The translations under genes and the position numbers were made by a program. A stretch of DNA of 64,000 nucleotides from Sanderia malayensis (lineage: Eukaryota; Cnidaria; Scyphozoa; Semaeostomeae; Pelagiidae), in the NCBI GenBank assembly GCA_013076295.1, contig RQOL01000642.1:62001-126000 (forward strand). The letters are read 5' to 3'. Position 1 is the stretch's first letter. Every line of letters starts with the position of its first letter. Of this stretch, positions 13,801-26,738 are shown piece after piece. The notes beneath the pieces were generated by a model. It searched no databases and was not told the origin of the DNA. It worked only from the letters and a program-made list of their open reading frames with translations.

Positions 13801-15505
13801 TACAAAAAATTGCATAACATCACATTATCGAGTATCATAAAATCACGAGGATCACGTTAGTATGCTTCACGCCTGCTCTCCTCTCCAGAGCATCAGCACC
13901 AAAGCAAGGCAACATCTTTTTAAATGAAGAGAGCTTGTACATACTTTGCAGGTTCTATGTATCAACATTGCAAGTTCAAGGTACTTTACAGAGCAACAAG
14001 AAAAATAAAAACCAACCCAATTGCAACGTTGACCTATTCTTACCTGGCCATCTTCATTTTTGATGTCTCTGTTTGCATTTTCAGTATAGTGAATGATGCT
14101 TAATCCCTTGTCTATGAAGTTCAATCCCTTCTCTGGCACAAACTTTGAACTCACGCTATTCAACTTGGGCTGGTTGATGAAAAAGATGTTCTGTGTCGCA
14201 ACAGCGATTGCCACTTCATTTGCGCGTCTGAATATATTCAACTCAGAAATGGACTGTCCAGTAAGTGACATCACAGCGTCAGTTACTTTAGCTCCCTTTG
14301 TCTTATACAATGCAAAAACACCACCAATTGGCTTGCCAAAGCTTGCCTCTGTCTGGCCCTCCTCCACAGTGCTCTTTTTGAAATCCTGCACAAATACGTA
14401 GAAATCTGAGGCGTCACTTGGCAAACCTGGAGCGCGAATTGTTCCAGTTGCGGTCAACTCAAATCCGTCGCCTGCAGAGTAGAGTCCTTGGATCTCCGGG
14501 CTTTGGATATGCAGTGATGTCAGACCGAGCATGTTTCTCTCTTGTTCCAGATCTTCACCAATCATTGTTGCAGTATCAATGCCAAATTTATCGAAAAATT
14601 CGTTCACATTCAAAGAGGCCATGTCCAACTTTATGACGTAGTCTTCTTCGCCCTGTTTCTTCTTGAACTGCATCGGAACAGCTACATTGTCACCTTAAAG
14701 AAAAGGTATTGTTACATTGACATCGGGGTAGCAAGTGTTAATATGTAAAATTCAATTGATGATAGACATTGCAGCAATAGACCTGTTAACTGAATACCTA
14801 CCTACTGACGTTTGTCCATTTAGATTGACGCTAAGTTTGGCCAATGTGACATCCTCGTTATATCCCCAGTAAATGTTCAATTTACTGGCTGAAGCAAAGG
14901 TTAAGTACCTTGGAGCCACTTCTAGTGATTCAATTCCAACTACGTTAAAAAGGACAGTCTCGTGTTTGTCCGAATTAGAGCATTTGTTAATTTTGAAATC
15001 TTCAACGAGGAATTTCTCTTCGGGTAGGAAGCCTTTTGTAACAGTACCAATTGAGACGCTTGGAAAGAGCTGAGCTAGTACTAGATGGAACGGGCATTGG
15101 CCCGAAGTCTTCTTGTATTCTGTTTCGCAGTTTTGTACGTTCTTGTTGAACTGACAGTCTGCATTTTGGATGGACAGGCTGTCAGGACCACTGCTCAATA
15201 GTTCAATGAATGATGGGTATCCTGAAAATACAGAAGCGAATTGAAATTTTAATAAGCTTCAAGTGTATTTATAACGTTTATGGCAGCCTACATTAGGGTA
15301 CAAGTGCCGACACACTGTATTGTTTTGATTTTATAGTTGTCTATCAATAGTTGTCTATTTTTCATCAACTGCTCAGTAAAATGATAAGCTTAATGTTTAT
15401 CAAAATCTCACCTCCAGATCTCTTTGTGCGCTTTTTGTGACCATGCACACTGATTGTGAGACATAAAACGAAAACGAGGGTTGCTACCTCGAGCTTCGTA
15501 GACAT
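4813..15505 (-). CDS. Tandem secreted-protein gene, copy B (complete, 18 coding exons)
   Basis: Coding exons in transcript order: 15505-15412, 15221-14802, 14693-14044, 13732-13381, 13294-13087, 12794-12613, 12424-12353, 12084-11755, 11289-11137, 10978-10742, 10471-10014, 7891-7618, 7504-7317, 7031-6302, 5768-5598, 5501-5433, 5228-5023, 4929-4813. They sum to 4,911 nt (1,636 aa plus TAA) with every junction in phase. Residues 1-22 form a signal peptide (LEVATLVFVLCLTISVHG), then KKRTKRSG, a furin-type site. Residues about 32-1050 look beta-rich, with motifs GKPIGGVFALYK and CFGGFHGALEFK. Residues 1053-1206 contain a charged helix and a Cys-rich stretch. Residues 1207-1449 contain a Gln/Pro-rich linker. 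The C-terminus (1450-1636) is helical and ends in STFACH. No transmembrane helix is seen after the signal. I do not recognise the family. A secreted or matrix protein is the only inference I would make. Confidence 0.8.
8060..9930. other. Intron-11 expansion specific to copy B
   Basis: The intron between coding exons 11 and 12 is 2,122 bp in copy B (7892-10013) but 311 bp in copy C (22286-22596). Both ends align between copies, so about 1.8 kb was gained in B or lost in C. The extra DNA begins with a GC-rich stretch containing GCGCGCATGCGCAG (8141-8154) and TTACGTCAC (8244-8252), then becomes AT-rich. I found no convincing terminal repeats or coding sequence. A decayed mobile element is possible. 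Confidence 0.4.
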
Positions 15506-16349
15506 GCTCCCACTGTACCTGAATCAAAACAAGATAAATGATTACCGATTAATTTTAGGGGTAGTGAGGGTGAAAATAATAAAGTCTAAGAAAAAAGAGC
15601 TTCACGGGCTGAAAGGCTTTTCTCTGTATTGTTAAAAATGTCGTAAGAACGTTTGTCCAGAAACTGTAGCGCATTCATGCACGGCATAATGTTATTAAAT
15701 ATTTATAAGATCACCATAGACAGTCATGGTTGATTGGCCAGCCGACAAACACTTAGCGAATTAATACTTTTCTCCTGCTCTCTTCAGCAAGGTAACCAGC
15801 TATGTTCACCGTTGTACAAAGAATTGTGCTTTTGGCTCATCAAAGTCACAGTCAAATCAGCATTTTTAGGTGGTCGTTGTTTAAACTTGAATGATTGGTA
15901 GGATATAACAGACCAAATGCACTAAATATTGTGCAAGAAATAGCACAGCAATGCAGTATATATGGTTGTATTGTGCTGAGGTGTACATAAAGAATTTGTT
16001 GGGTAAAAAGCCAGCAATGTTACCCAAGCTATTGAATGTTGATAGTCGCTATATAAATTAGCTAACATGAAATTGACAGATCGACTACCATTTAAATCAA
16101 ATACTTCAATGTACGGAACATCTTTCTGTTTTACTTTTTTGATTTGCAATAGGCATTTTTTATGCTTGACAATTGACATAACTTGTATTCTCTTTTAGTT
16201 GATTTAAGTCAAATTCTAAATTTTCTTGCGTGTCTGACACCGGGCATTATCCAATTGTGTTTGTTGCAAGATTAATCTGTTACAACACTATCATATTGCC
16301 TACAGAAACATGAATATCAACAAGAAATAAATGGCAATAGATAGCTTAC

Positions 16350-16552
16350 CTGTTCTTCTTTCGATGTGCATCTACTTGCACCAGCAAGGGTTGGTTGGTG
16401 AGTGCAAGCTATGTAGTGCTTAAATATTAAGTTGTGTATGGTATTATGATGACAATGGCCACCAAACCCAGGTTAATCACTAACTTTTTGTGGATCATAG
16501 CGTGCCACAACCATTATGGATTGTTCACAGTAATCACAAATAATGTCTTGCG
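16350..16552 (-). promoter_or_regulatory. Copy B non-coding first exon and conserved promoter block
   Basis: A GTAAGC donor just below 16350 ends a non-coding exon whose partner acceptor is at 15519-15520, 13 bases before the ATG. A TATA-like TTAATATTTAA lies at about 16420-16431. Upstream are ATTATGATGACAATGG (about 16443-16458) and CAGTAATCACAAATAA (about 16529-16544). All are conserved in order and spacing at copy C, and more weakly at copy A. The likely start site is about 16390-16400 (inference). Confidence 0.45.
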
Positions 16553-18375
16553 TATTTCTATGCCACGTTTGATACGTTCTCAATAAGACTGAGGGTGGTA
16601 ACAGATTGCAACATTGAAACAAAAGACGAAGGCGGTTACAAGAGGATTAAATTTGCTTAAAGCTAGATATGGAAATGTGGAAAAAACATACCAAGAATGT
16701 GAAAATAAAATAGAAAGCTTTATTTTTATGACCGAGAGATGAAAAAAAGAAAAAAGCTTTTGCAAGCAGAAAAGGTTTTTAAAAGAGAGAAGTTCCTTAT
16801 TGATTATTAATCATTAATACATTCTAAAAAGATATACGGTAAAAATATATCTATGCATAATCTTAGCTCAATTTGATTACTTTTTGATCTTCTTTGAAAA
16901 TACACAAACTTGTCTTTTTCATGGTAACATAAATTTGTTGAAATAAATTTTACTGGATACATTTGATTCAAAGCAATTATATTACAACGAACGAAGTTCC
17001 AATCTTCAACTCAAAATGTAATGACAAGTTTTGTGGGCTATGTGTTTGTGTGTGTGTGGGGGGGGGGCACTCTTAATGCTACAGTACAAAACCCGCATAT
17101 AAAAACCAATGGATTAAGAACCTTCAGAGTGATTTTGCTGCTCAAAACAATAGACGAGACGAAACAATAGCCTATTGTCTTAAAACAATAGGCTGCAAGG
17201 AAAATTTGCAGGTTCTTATATGCAGGTTTTTACTGTATTCGATTGATATGAATTTCATCTGTTTCTACTCAAACTGTTTTTAAGCGATTGGTGGAGATTA
17301 TAGCTATTGCATCGCAATTCTCTTGCAAATGCTAAGTAGTCATCTGCACTATCAAAGGGAGAGTAAAATAATTCCATGTTATGCAAACGAACTCTTTAAT
17401 AAGCAGCCAACTTCAGAAGTTTTCTTCTTTTTGTTCATTACACACCACGTTGAAAGAATCTCTTGAAAAATAATGAAGGACAGTCGACTGATTTAGTTTG
17501 AGAAATCCAGTTCCATGATTTGCCATCAGGATCAGGAAATTGGGTTCGAACGGAGTAGCTCTGTGTTGCTTTTCTTATGTTTTTTTGAAAATTCTGCAGC
17601 ACACCATATATTATGAGTCTGTTTGCTCATTCTAAGCCACGAAATGCTTTTTAGCTTTCTCTCTTTGCAATTGGGATTGCCTTGATTCTCATGAGATTTC
17701 TTAAGAATGTTTTGTCCCATGACTGATGATCTAGATAACCTTGTAGACTTAAGCAACGAGAAAGTAGTTTTGTTTAAGAATCCCTTATGAGCATAGATAT
17801 AGAAACTTACTTTCTAAATTTTTTAATTCTGGCCTCAATCCAATAGCTAAGCCGGGAGTCGTTATTCCATATCAGGAAACGTAGTGATCGCCATTTAAGT
17901 TTTATTTCGGGAATCTTTGCCAGAGAGACCAAGCGATTTATTTCTGCTGATAAATCTCTCATGAACAGGATGAACTGTATTCATGTTATTTTAAAGTTTG
18001 CATTCCAAGTATTAGTGAATTGAAGACAAGACAAATCTGATTATATTCTTCAAGTGAAAGAGAATAATTGAAAGATCTTACAATAAAACAATGCGAAACA
18101 ATGAAAACATCTTGACATTCAAAACAGTAAAAGAAAGCTTGGATAGCTGAATAGTGAGGATGGAGCTTCGTTAGTAGTCTGTGGCCTTTCTTCGAGCATT
18201 CGGTTATTTGACGCAAGAAATTATTGCAGGAGATAGAAGACATTTTTGTCATGCAAGCTAACTAATTGAGATTTTCAGCTTGGCTTTGAAAACAAGCCAT
18301 TATGAGAAGAAACGTTAATTTTTAAATTTTGCATTTTGAGTATTCATTATCATTTAATATAAACTAAGTATCCTA
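16553..18375. other. Intergenic, between copy B promoter and copy C 3' end
   Basis: No gene is supported. It holds a short GT/G-rich tract at 17043-17068, one TA-flanked miniature element (17082-17235, listed separately), and near 18000-18320 the duplicated 3' flank that also lies below copy B. Confidence 0.55.
17082..17235. mobile_element. TA-flanked miniature inverted-repeat element
   Basis: The ends are inverted repeats: CAGTACAAAACCCGCATATA on the left and the complement of CAGTAAAAACCTGCATATAA on the right. A TA dinucleotide sits directly outside each end (17080-17081 and 17236-17237). Length is 154 bp with no coding capacity. TA duplication and a CAGT terminus fit a non-autonomous Tc1/mariner-superfamily element. 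Confidence 0.65.
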
Positions 18376-18381
18376 TTTATT
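18376..18381 (-). terminator. Polyadenylation signal AATAAA, copy C
   Basis: TTTATT on the plus strand is AATAAA on the minus strand, about 70 bases after the copy C stop codon. Position and orientation suit a poly(A) signal; cleavage site not identified. Confidence 0.4.
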
Positions 18382-18896
18382 GGTTTCAAGTTTTACGTTG
18401 ATAACAAAACGAGCAACTTGCTGCAAGTTGCGATATTCAGCGAATGTTGTTAATGGCATGTGAAGGTTGATTTGTGCAGATGGTCCAATTGGCTAGAAAC
18501 ACTGCTGATCATTGCATTAGCAGACTCCAATGTCACTCCTGGCTGTGATAGTACCTGCCGAATAGTCTATAAAAAAGAATTGCAAATTAAAATAATTTTG
18601 TTCGTATGTAAAGGCTATTATAAATGCAGTGACAACAGAATCCAGGACTATACACAACCTCTCCAACTTTGTTGAAAGACTGAACGTGTGCATCTTTCTT
18701 GGGAATATTTGAACGAGCATATGCTCTCTGGCCAAGACTGTGAAGCTCATAACAATTTGCCTTTGTCAAAGAATGCAGATACATCTGACGCCAATATTCT
18801 AGCCTCTTTTATTGTGCTCAGACAGTTGTCTTTCAATAGTCTCAAAATAATCTTTCAATCCTGCAAAAAATTCACAATCTTGCTAAAGTTGACTAA

Positions 18897-19309
18897 GGGC
18901 CTGATTATATGAGAGTTTTCAGCCCGTTTGTAACTTTACCCGGGCTGAGATTTTGAGCGATTATATGGTGGCTCGCGCCCACTGTGTTTAGTTTGAAAAT
19001 CCTGTGGTGTTGAATTAGAATCGCAATCATTTGCACTCACCGCCATGTTTTCTTTTGTTCTCTCGTAATTTCAGCCCGGCTAAATATTTCGATTTGCGAT
19101 TACATGAAAATTTTCAGCCCGTTTGGCCGAGATGAAAATCCCAGCCCGTTTGATAAAAGCGGGCTGAGATTTCAGCTCGGCAAACCGGGCTGAAACTTTA
19201 TCATGTAATCGCAACCTTGCTTTCACAACGCTTTAACCGTAACACCGAGCTGAAATCTCAGCCCGGCTAAAGTTACAAACGGGCTGAAAACTCTCATATA
19301 ATCAGGCCC
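18897..19309. mobile_element. Harbinger-like miniature element in copy C intron 16
   Basis: The 413 bp element has long inverted ends: GGGCCTGATTATATGAGAGT on the left and its complement on the right. TAA is duplicated outside (18894-18896 and 19310-19312). Internal copies of the phrase CAGCCCGTTT/GGCTGA repeat several times. It is non-coding. The TAA duplication and GGGCC terminus fit PIF/Harbinger-type elements. Copy B lacks it in the matching intron (5229-5432), so it arrived after the gene duplication. Confidence 0.8.
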
Positions 19310-20233
19310 TAATTAAAGGAAGATAAATGTCATTGGATATTGTCTGTGAGGAAGGTAAAGCTTAAAGACTTTTTTAGTATACGAAAATACGATTTTAGTA
19401 TACGATTTTTTAGTATACGAAAGTAAAGTTTGAGTTGCCATGAAGATTGCTTTTAAAAGAATTGACCAAGTATTAATGCAAAAGTTAATTAAGGATAATA
19501 ACCTGCTTGAGTGTATTTGTACCAATACATCATGCTTTCTTGATCAATAGGCGAAAGCGCAGTCTTGTTCACTACAAGAAAATGTCACCAATATACAGTG
19601 TTGTTGGAATTAGTAAAGAGGCTTTGTGTATAGCATGGTTGTTTTCTATGTAGTTGACTTACTTTGATCCTGAAGGAAGGCAAAGGAGTCTTGTAGATCC
19701 TTTGTCAGTGATTGTTTCTTGTCTCCATAATACAGTTTTCCTTGCTGATAATGGTCAGTAATTGTCTTCAAGCCATTCGTTACGTCCCTGTATTGTTGTA
19801 CGACTTTCTTTATTTTGTGACAGCTTGAATGTCCTAAATGAATGTATATATAGACAATTGTTATTGACTTACTGTAAAATCAATGCCTGCTGGCTGCTTT
19901 ATTATTAATATTATCATATCTTCTATTTATGCCAGTTTCCTGCTACTTATAGGAGGACTGAAACTAAAAGAGTGAAATGCCACTTCCGATGGAGATTGGA
20001 GGAATGGGTGGTCGTTAGTCTTGGCAAAACAACGAGACAGAGTTGGGCACAGCTATTGAGGGTGATATTTTTTATCTTTATAAAGGATAAAACAAAATTA
20101 ACAAGGGCGTAAGGATCGTGGGTAACACTGCGTAAATCAGAGCACGAAAAAGATTAAGCTCAATTGAAGAGAGCTCAAGTTGGCTGAGAATACGAGGGCT
20201 CAAGTTGCCTGAAAATAGGTAACAGGAAAGCGT

Positions 20234-20269
20234 TCAGTGGTTTGCTACTTTCAGGTAGCAAACCACTGA
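20234..20269. repeat. Perfect 15 bp hairpin, copy C intron 14
   Basis: TCAGTGGTTTGCTAC and its exact complement are separated by six bases. The matching place in copy B (about 6170-6195) has only the right-hand part in diverged form, so the inverted copy is new in C. Confidence 0.7.
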
Positions 20270-22446
20270 TACTATTATGCATTGCCCACCGTGTGCCACC
20301 ACAGCACATAATGCCACACATGATACATTATACTACATTCAAAACTACACGATGCTTTGTCTAACGTTAGATAGAACACAGAAAAAAATACGTTACCATG
20401 AAGTATGGACATGTTAAATGCACCTCCGAGATCGGAGGATTTTTCGGCATAAATGAATGGCTCGGATCGTCTTGCAACGGCCCAGGGCGAATAGTGAACA
20501 AATCCCATTTGGGTCTTGTCGTTCATGGATGTGAACCTGGGTAGTATTCGTTTCGCAATCCTCTCCAACCGTCTTTCTGCTGGATCTGATTGCATCTCTC
20601 CCGTTTCAGAACGCCGACGGCCACTCGCAGTATCTTGTGGCGGTGGTGTGTTTTGGTCTTTTTCAATATCTTCCATCACGCGTTTCAAGCTTTTGTCGAT
20701 CCCTCTGAGACGAGCGTAGCGGAGTTCTGCTTCTTCCAATGCCTTATACATTGCATTGATTTGGGGATAGCTGACACGAAGCATGCGCACACCAAGGTTC
20801 TTGTAGAATTCACCGTTAAAGCACACGTCATAAGTTCCATCTTGTTGTCGTTGTCCTTGGGCGTTAATGGTGAATCGCATTTGAAATGGCAAGCAGGGTG
20901 GGTGTGGAACAGCAATATCCTCTTCTACAACTACTCGTGACACTGTCACCATGTTGGCTGGATCTGCCATGGCAAGGAGTTTCGTTATATCTGCGTCAAT
21001 GTTGGTCTTTTCTTCTATCATTGTCTTTGTTTCCGTTGCAACAGATTTTGCTTCTTCAAGAACAGCTACAAAACGCTGTTCGTTCTGGGAGAGAATCTTC
21101 AGCTCACGGTATCTGTTCAATAAGAGCTGTATGAAAAAGGAAAACGATATTAGACTAGAAGTAACAAGTTGCTAGTAAGTGTGCACTTTTTCCTGGATTG
21201 GTCGTTGATTATTTCTTAGCCAGCATGGAACCCACTTCGATTTTTAAACAGGGAGTCTGCTCCCGGGATAAATTTTAAATAACATAATAAATGACATAAC
21301 ATAATAAATGACAAGAAGTTTGTATTACTGGCTGAAATTACAATTAGCAATATCAGCATCACTGGATGTAGCCAGGTACGCATGGAATAACAAAAGGCAA
21401 CGGAATATAAGCTGTATTATATATTTTCTGGCCACGGGAAAGTACATTTCTGTCAGGTAGTCTTTAATGCATTCATGATAACGGGAGTATTGCATAAGAA
21501 ATATAATGTGGCTCTAAACTAGAAAAATGACAATAACGTGACTATGAATGAATGATAATGACTGTGACATGGTTCTCTCAATGCGGCTAAACATGGTTTT
21601 AATGTGGACCACGGATGTATCAGATGTCTCACAAAGTTTCCTTATCACCAATATCGAGCTTCATTAGTTTAGGGACTAAAGAAGAAGGGCGCTAAAATGT
21701 GCTAAACCTACCCTTATTTCTTTGAGTTCTTTCACGCTGCTACCTGCTGAACTGTACTTCTTTGCTTCACATTTCAACAAACAGATGACATTTACGACTT
21801 TTTCTTTGCCTTCATTCCAAGTCATGCACTTTAATGAACGTTTATTATTCCCGGGCTGAGTGATGCAATTCTCTTTCCACTCAATTCCTGGCATTGACAC
21901 TACAATGATGCAAAGACAACATTTCTGAGTACTTGGAGTTGGCTCGAAGCTCGAACCCTTATATAACGGTAGAATGTTGTACGACCAAAACTTCTGTAGG
22001 TCTATGCATACCTGTCTTGCACTTGTCAATGCAATTCGTTGATATATCTAGCACTTGTTGATCGATATTCAGGTTACTTTTCAATATTTCTTTTTCTGCT
22101 CTTGTTGCTTCTTCGTCATATTCTGCCTTGCGTCTTACGTGACCATTGTAGAGCTCCTCCACATCACTGTACACAGTGCTAGCAGCCTCTTTGCCTTTGG
22201 TGATTTGAGCTTTAACGTCAGTGAGGGAATTTCTAAACTCCAGTTTCATGTTTTCTCTTGCCTGTTTTGTTATATCTACTTTGTACTGCAATTTAAAGAG
22301 TGTTGTTTGGTATTAGCTTTAATCATATTCTCAATTGCAATTTCGTAAGCCTTAAAAGAAGCTTAAGGGCTGGGTGTTACTTGAAAGTATTCAAGTAACC
22401 CACCTCCCAAATAAACCCATACCGATACAGAGTGTTCCCTTTTTTC

Positions 22447-22540
22447 TTTGTCCATGGTCAAAATGGACAAAATGTACATTTTGACCATGGACAAATGTAC
22501 ATTTTGTTACTTACATTTTGTCCATTGGACAAAATGTAAG
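22447..22540. repeat. Two perfect hairpins side by side, copy C intron 11
   Basis: The first has 18 bp arms (22447-22464 and 22478-22495, TTTGTCCATGGTCAAAAT). The second has 15 bp arms (22510-22524 and 22526-22540, CTTACATTTTGTCCA). Copy B has only a single TTTGTCCATGGTC (about 9945-9957) at the equivalent site. Confidence 0.75.
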
Positions 22541-25500
22541 CTTTAACAATGTAAGCTTTAACAACGTTCAAAATAGGAGATTACAAGACGACATACCTTA
22601 AAAAGAAATTTTTCTGGTTTCCCTTCTCCATCTGTGGTGAGAAGAATATCTGCATTGTCGACTTCATTGTACATTTTTCCGTTGAGCTCAATCTGGAACT
22701 CATTTTTGTTATCGCTTTGAAAATACGCGCTAGAGAACTCGCCCTGCATTCCAATTGTTTGGCAGTATCCCCGAAGTTGCTCTTTATGCGGACTCACAAA
22801 TAAGGTTGGGCCGGATTCTGGACGCTCGGAATCCTGTGTCAGGAAAAGATTGACGTTTTTGTAATTTGCCCTGCCTGATGAATCTGTCAATGAACGTCCA
22901 TAGCGAAGAGGAGGCAGTTGGATTTCTGCCAACATTTCTCTGTCGTCTGTTAATGATACCAAAGCTTCGTACGCCTCTTCAGCATTCAGAGTTAGTTTTC
23001 CAAAGAAGTGAAGCCCTCTCTCCACCTCAATGTCGTAATCTGGAACCTTCCAAACTAAGATTATAAAGGATGCAAAGCTTGTTATTTGAGAACTTTTCAA
23101 AAGTTGCAAAGTAAAGACAGCAATGCCCCACTATCTCACTCAGAACGTGGTGCATTTAGAATAAGCTCTTAATACCTGCAAAGTATAAACAAGCCTTGCT
23201 TTAAATACATGGCATGGAGAAAATGCGATCTACAGATCTGGTAGACATGATTGGCCGTAACATGTTAGCCCAAGAATTAAGAGTCAAATATATAAATCAA
23301 ATACAGATATAACATTTACCTTTTTCATCCGAATTGAATGCCACTATGACTTGGTGCTTAAATTCACCATCTCTGATGCGATCTGGCGAAGGTTGAAATT
23401 TGAACGCATCCTCAATTTCTCTAATGGATAATTTTTTCCTTTCACCAACGAACTGGACTTTTCCCGAGTTAAAGTAAACGTACTGTCGACTTGTCTCTCC
23501 ACTGAACGTGATAAGTGAACTCGAAACTAAGCCAAGGTGTAACGTTGATCTGAGCTCTGAAAAATCAAAAAGACAACATGATGCACTTTTTGAATTTGTG
23601 TTGTTGACAAAAGATTTGTTTCATCGTTTATTGAACGTATCGATATCGATCGTATTGGTAATAATCGGGAGTATCCTAAAAAGACTTAATCTCTTTACGT
23701 AATGAAAAATATATACTTAGGAGGTCGAGTTGTCGATCGTATGGAATAGAAAACTTCGCTCGCAGCGGTTCCATGTAGGCAAAGTTGACTCTTAGAAGTT
23801 TTGTTGCCTTCGACCCCTTGTCACCAATGTCGAGGATAAGTCTGTCTGAGGCATCTTGGAAAATTTTTGCTGCATTTGAATAATATATGATAATTAAGAG
23901 AATTGAAAGAATACAATAAAATATATTTTTTCAAAGATAGTCATTTGCAAATGGCAATTATATTTGACTTCAACTATTTATGACTTTACTAAAATAGCTA
24001 TTAAACTTTTATTGTATGCTAAGCCTGTTAGTGGTGGGCATAACTTGCTAAAGTTACCCATGACGTTACTGAACACTTACCTGGGTAAATCTCATTCTCA
24101 GACTTGATGTAAAGCTTGGAGTATATAAAGGTTCTGTCTCCTTTGTCATTGGCTATCATTTTGAATTCAAGCGCTCCATGGAAGCCTCCAAAGCAAAGAT
24201 CTTTATTCAAATAAATGGTGGGCAAGATCTTTCCTTCTAGCTTGATCTTCTTAGCCAACAGTCGACCATAATATTTAATTCGGTAAATGTCATCATTAAT
24301 TCGGTTGTGCATGCTGAGAAAGTTGCACATTTTGGCTTCTGGGGGACATTTGGACAGGATGAAATATTCGGCAACCAGACCTACACCTGCACCACCGCCT
24401 GCAGGTCCATCTGAAAGGAAGCAGTCAATCATACAGGTTGAGTTGTGGGCCATCGGAATGGCTAAATAATCGATTGTGATTCCATCGTTCATAGTTTATC
24501 TGTATCATTGGAGGTGGGTGCATTGATGTGACTGGAATATCAATATCACTGAATGTTTGGGCCTAAAGTCAGGATTCTGAGTATTTGTAAAGGTGCATAA
24601 ACTGGATATTTTTTAAGATTGGTGGAAAATAAAGATACAACAACAACAGCAACAGTTCCTTGCATTAGGCTGTGTTAAAGAACTATGGCATGGCACAGTT
24701 GAAAAACGTCGAGATACTTCGGTTAGAGGTCTCTTATCATAGAACAGTGATCTTATACTTACCAAAATTTTCAGCATTTTGAAAGACTGGTCTATCAAAT
24801 TCGTGCTTGCCCCTCTTATGTCTCATGATGATAACTGGGAGGAGAAAAATCAAAGCAGAGAGTTAATAATAAATTATATACGTATGGAGTGTACTTGCGA
24901 TTACTAATTCTTTGAAGCAAGCAATATGTGCCACAAGAGAGAACTAAAGCAAGTACGCGGAAAAAGGAATTCATTTGAGGCCAGAAACAAGCAAATTTAG
25001 AAATTCGAGCAGAAAAGAAGATAAGTTCACGTTAGCAGGACAAGGGGCGTAGCCAGAAGTTGTAAAGGGATCAAAGCATACCAACTCCATTATCTTTCCT
25101 ATTTCATACTTAAGGATTTAACATACCTATTCGTTCAAATTTCATCCAAGTGGTGCTCATCATGTCCTCTTCATAAAACTGGTTGACGACCTTGTGAAGA
25201 TATTCATTCGTATACAGCATAGCTACCTTCAACTGTGGGCCATTTGGGTCAAGATAATAGATCACTTCTATGGCGACATTTTTTTCACCAGCCACGTTTC
25301 CTTTCATTCTAGAACGAAGTCAATGCAGTGTTAAACTCGCAAGCAATTGGTGAACAGCCTATCATGCCATATTGATTGGGTCCCGTGAATAACAGCATGC
25401 TTCTTAGCCCCAAAACAATCCTATTCCATTCTGATCAAGCGATTTCGATTTGCGTTGGTGAGGCCGAATATGTGTTGCACTACTGTGCCAAAGGAATCAA

Positions 25501-26574
25501 ACCATTTCCATTTAATCATTTGTTTACTTGGATTCATTATACTACAATGAAGTTAGATTGAGAAGATTTTAGTTGAGCTCAACTCACTTCAAAACCTCGG
25601 GTCTTTCAAACGCTGCTTCGTATCGCATGTTGTCAAGTGCAAAGTCCAGTGCGTATGGAAATCTCTCTGCGTACTCCTCTGGAAAGTAAGTCGCTCTTGT
25701 TCTGTTTCTCAGTGTTTTCATGTCGTATATACTTGCATCGGCTGTTACGTACGTCCTGGCAGTTTTTTCTTCAACCGTAATGTCAACGAGCTCATCTGAA
25801 GAAGAAGATATATATATATATGTATCACATGGAGAGTGCTGTCTTCACCAGCACACAGTGCTCTATGTACAAGTACAGAGCCTCCATAGCAGAATCACAG
25901 AAAAGGAAAAGACCAATCCTCTGTTACCCTGAGTTTCGTGCGAAAGCACTTGTCAATTCTGCTATATATATACACGGAGTTAAACAAGTTAAATAAATGA
26001 AAGATAATCCAATTTTGCAATATCTACTCGAGCTCATACCTAAGATAACTTCACGTCCTTGTCCACTCAATTCCCAATTGTAATAATCACCGGTGAGGCC
26101 TGGTGGTTGAACTAAGAGTAATAGTTGCATTCAAGAGAAAGACAAGACCATTGGTCAGGACTGGAACCATTTCAGTCAAGTTGAAATTCACTTCAAGACG
26201 CTTCCATTGCTTCGAGATATCAATGGATACGAAGCGCACTTTGGTATCACCTTTGATAGCCAGGTTGCTGGTAGATATATCAGGGAAAGCCATGCTAGCC
26301 ACTTGCTGCATTGTTGTCTCTACGATTTCTGGTGTCCTCCAAATAATCTTTTCTTTTGTCACTTCGCCCCGGAAAAGAATTGTTTCTTTTGTCTTGACAA
26401 GAAAAGACGTTATGGTCATTAAAAACAACAAATAAGGTCACAAATAATGGCATAAGTTATTATATGGAGGATTAGGTAAGTATGCTTCATGCATATCCAC
26501 CTGAGCATCCTGGCATGACAGCGAGGCAATTTTAAAAAAGAAAACGTAGTAGATCGTTTTTTATGTACTTTAAG

Positions 26575-26738
26575 CAGGGGCGGTCGGGGATCACAATTGC
26601 AGGGTGGCTGGCAAAACAAAGGGGCCCGGTTTAGGGTGATCCAAGTCTTTGAAAAGGGCCCGTAGTTTTAGTTTACGTTAAAAATCAGAAGGCCCGGGTG
26701 GCGATCGCCACTTTGCCACCCGGGCCAGACCGCCCATG
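26575..26738. mobile_element. hAT-type miniature element in copy C intron 3
   Basis: The 164 bp GC-rich element starts CAGGGGCGGTCGGG and ends CCAGACCGCCCATG, which are imperfect inverted repeats. It is flanked by a perfect 8 bp direct repeat ACTTTAAG (26567-26574 and 26739-26746). The CAGGGGCGG terminus and 8 bp target duplication are typical of hAT elements. Non-autonomous. Absent from the corresponding intron of copy B (13733-14043). Confidence 0.85.
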
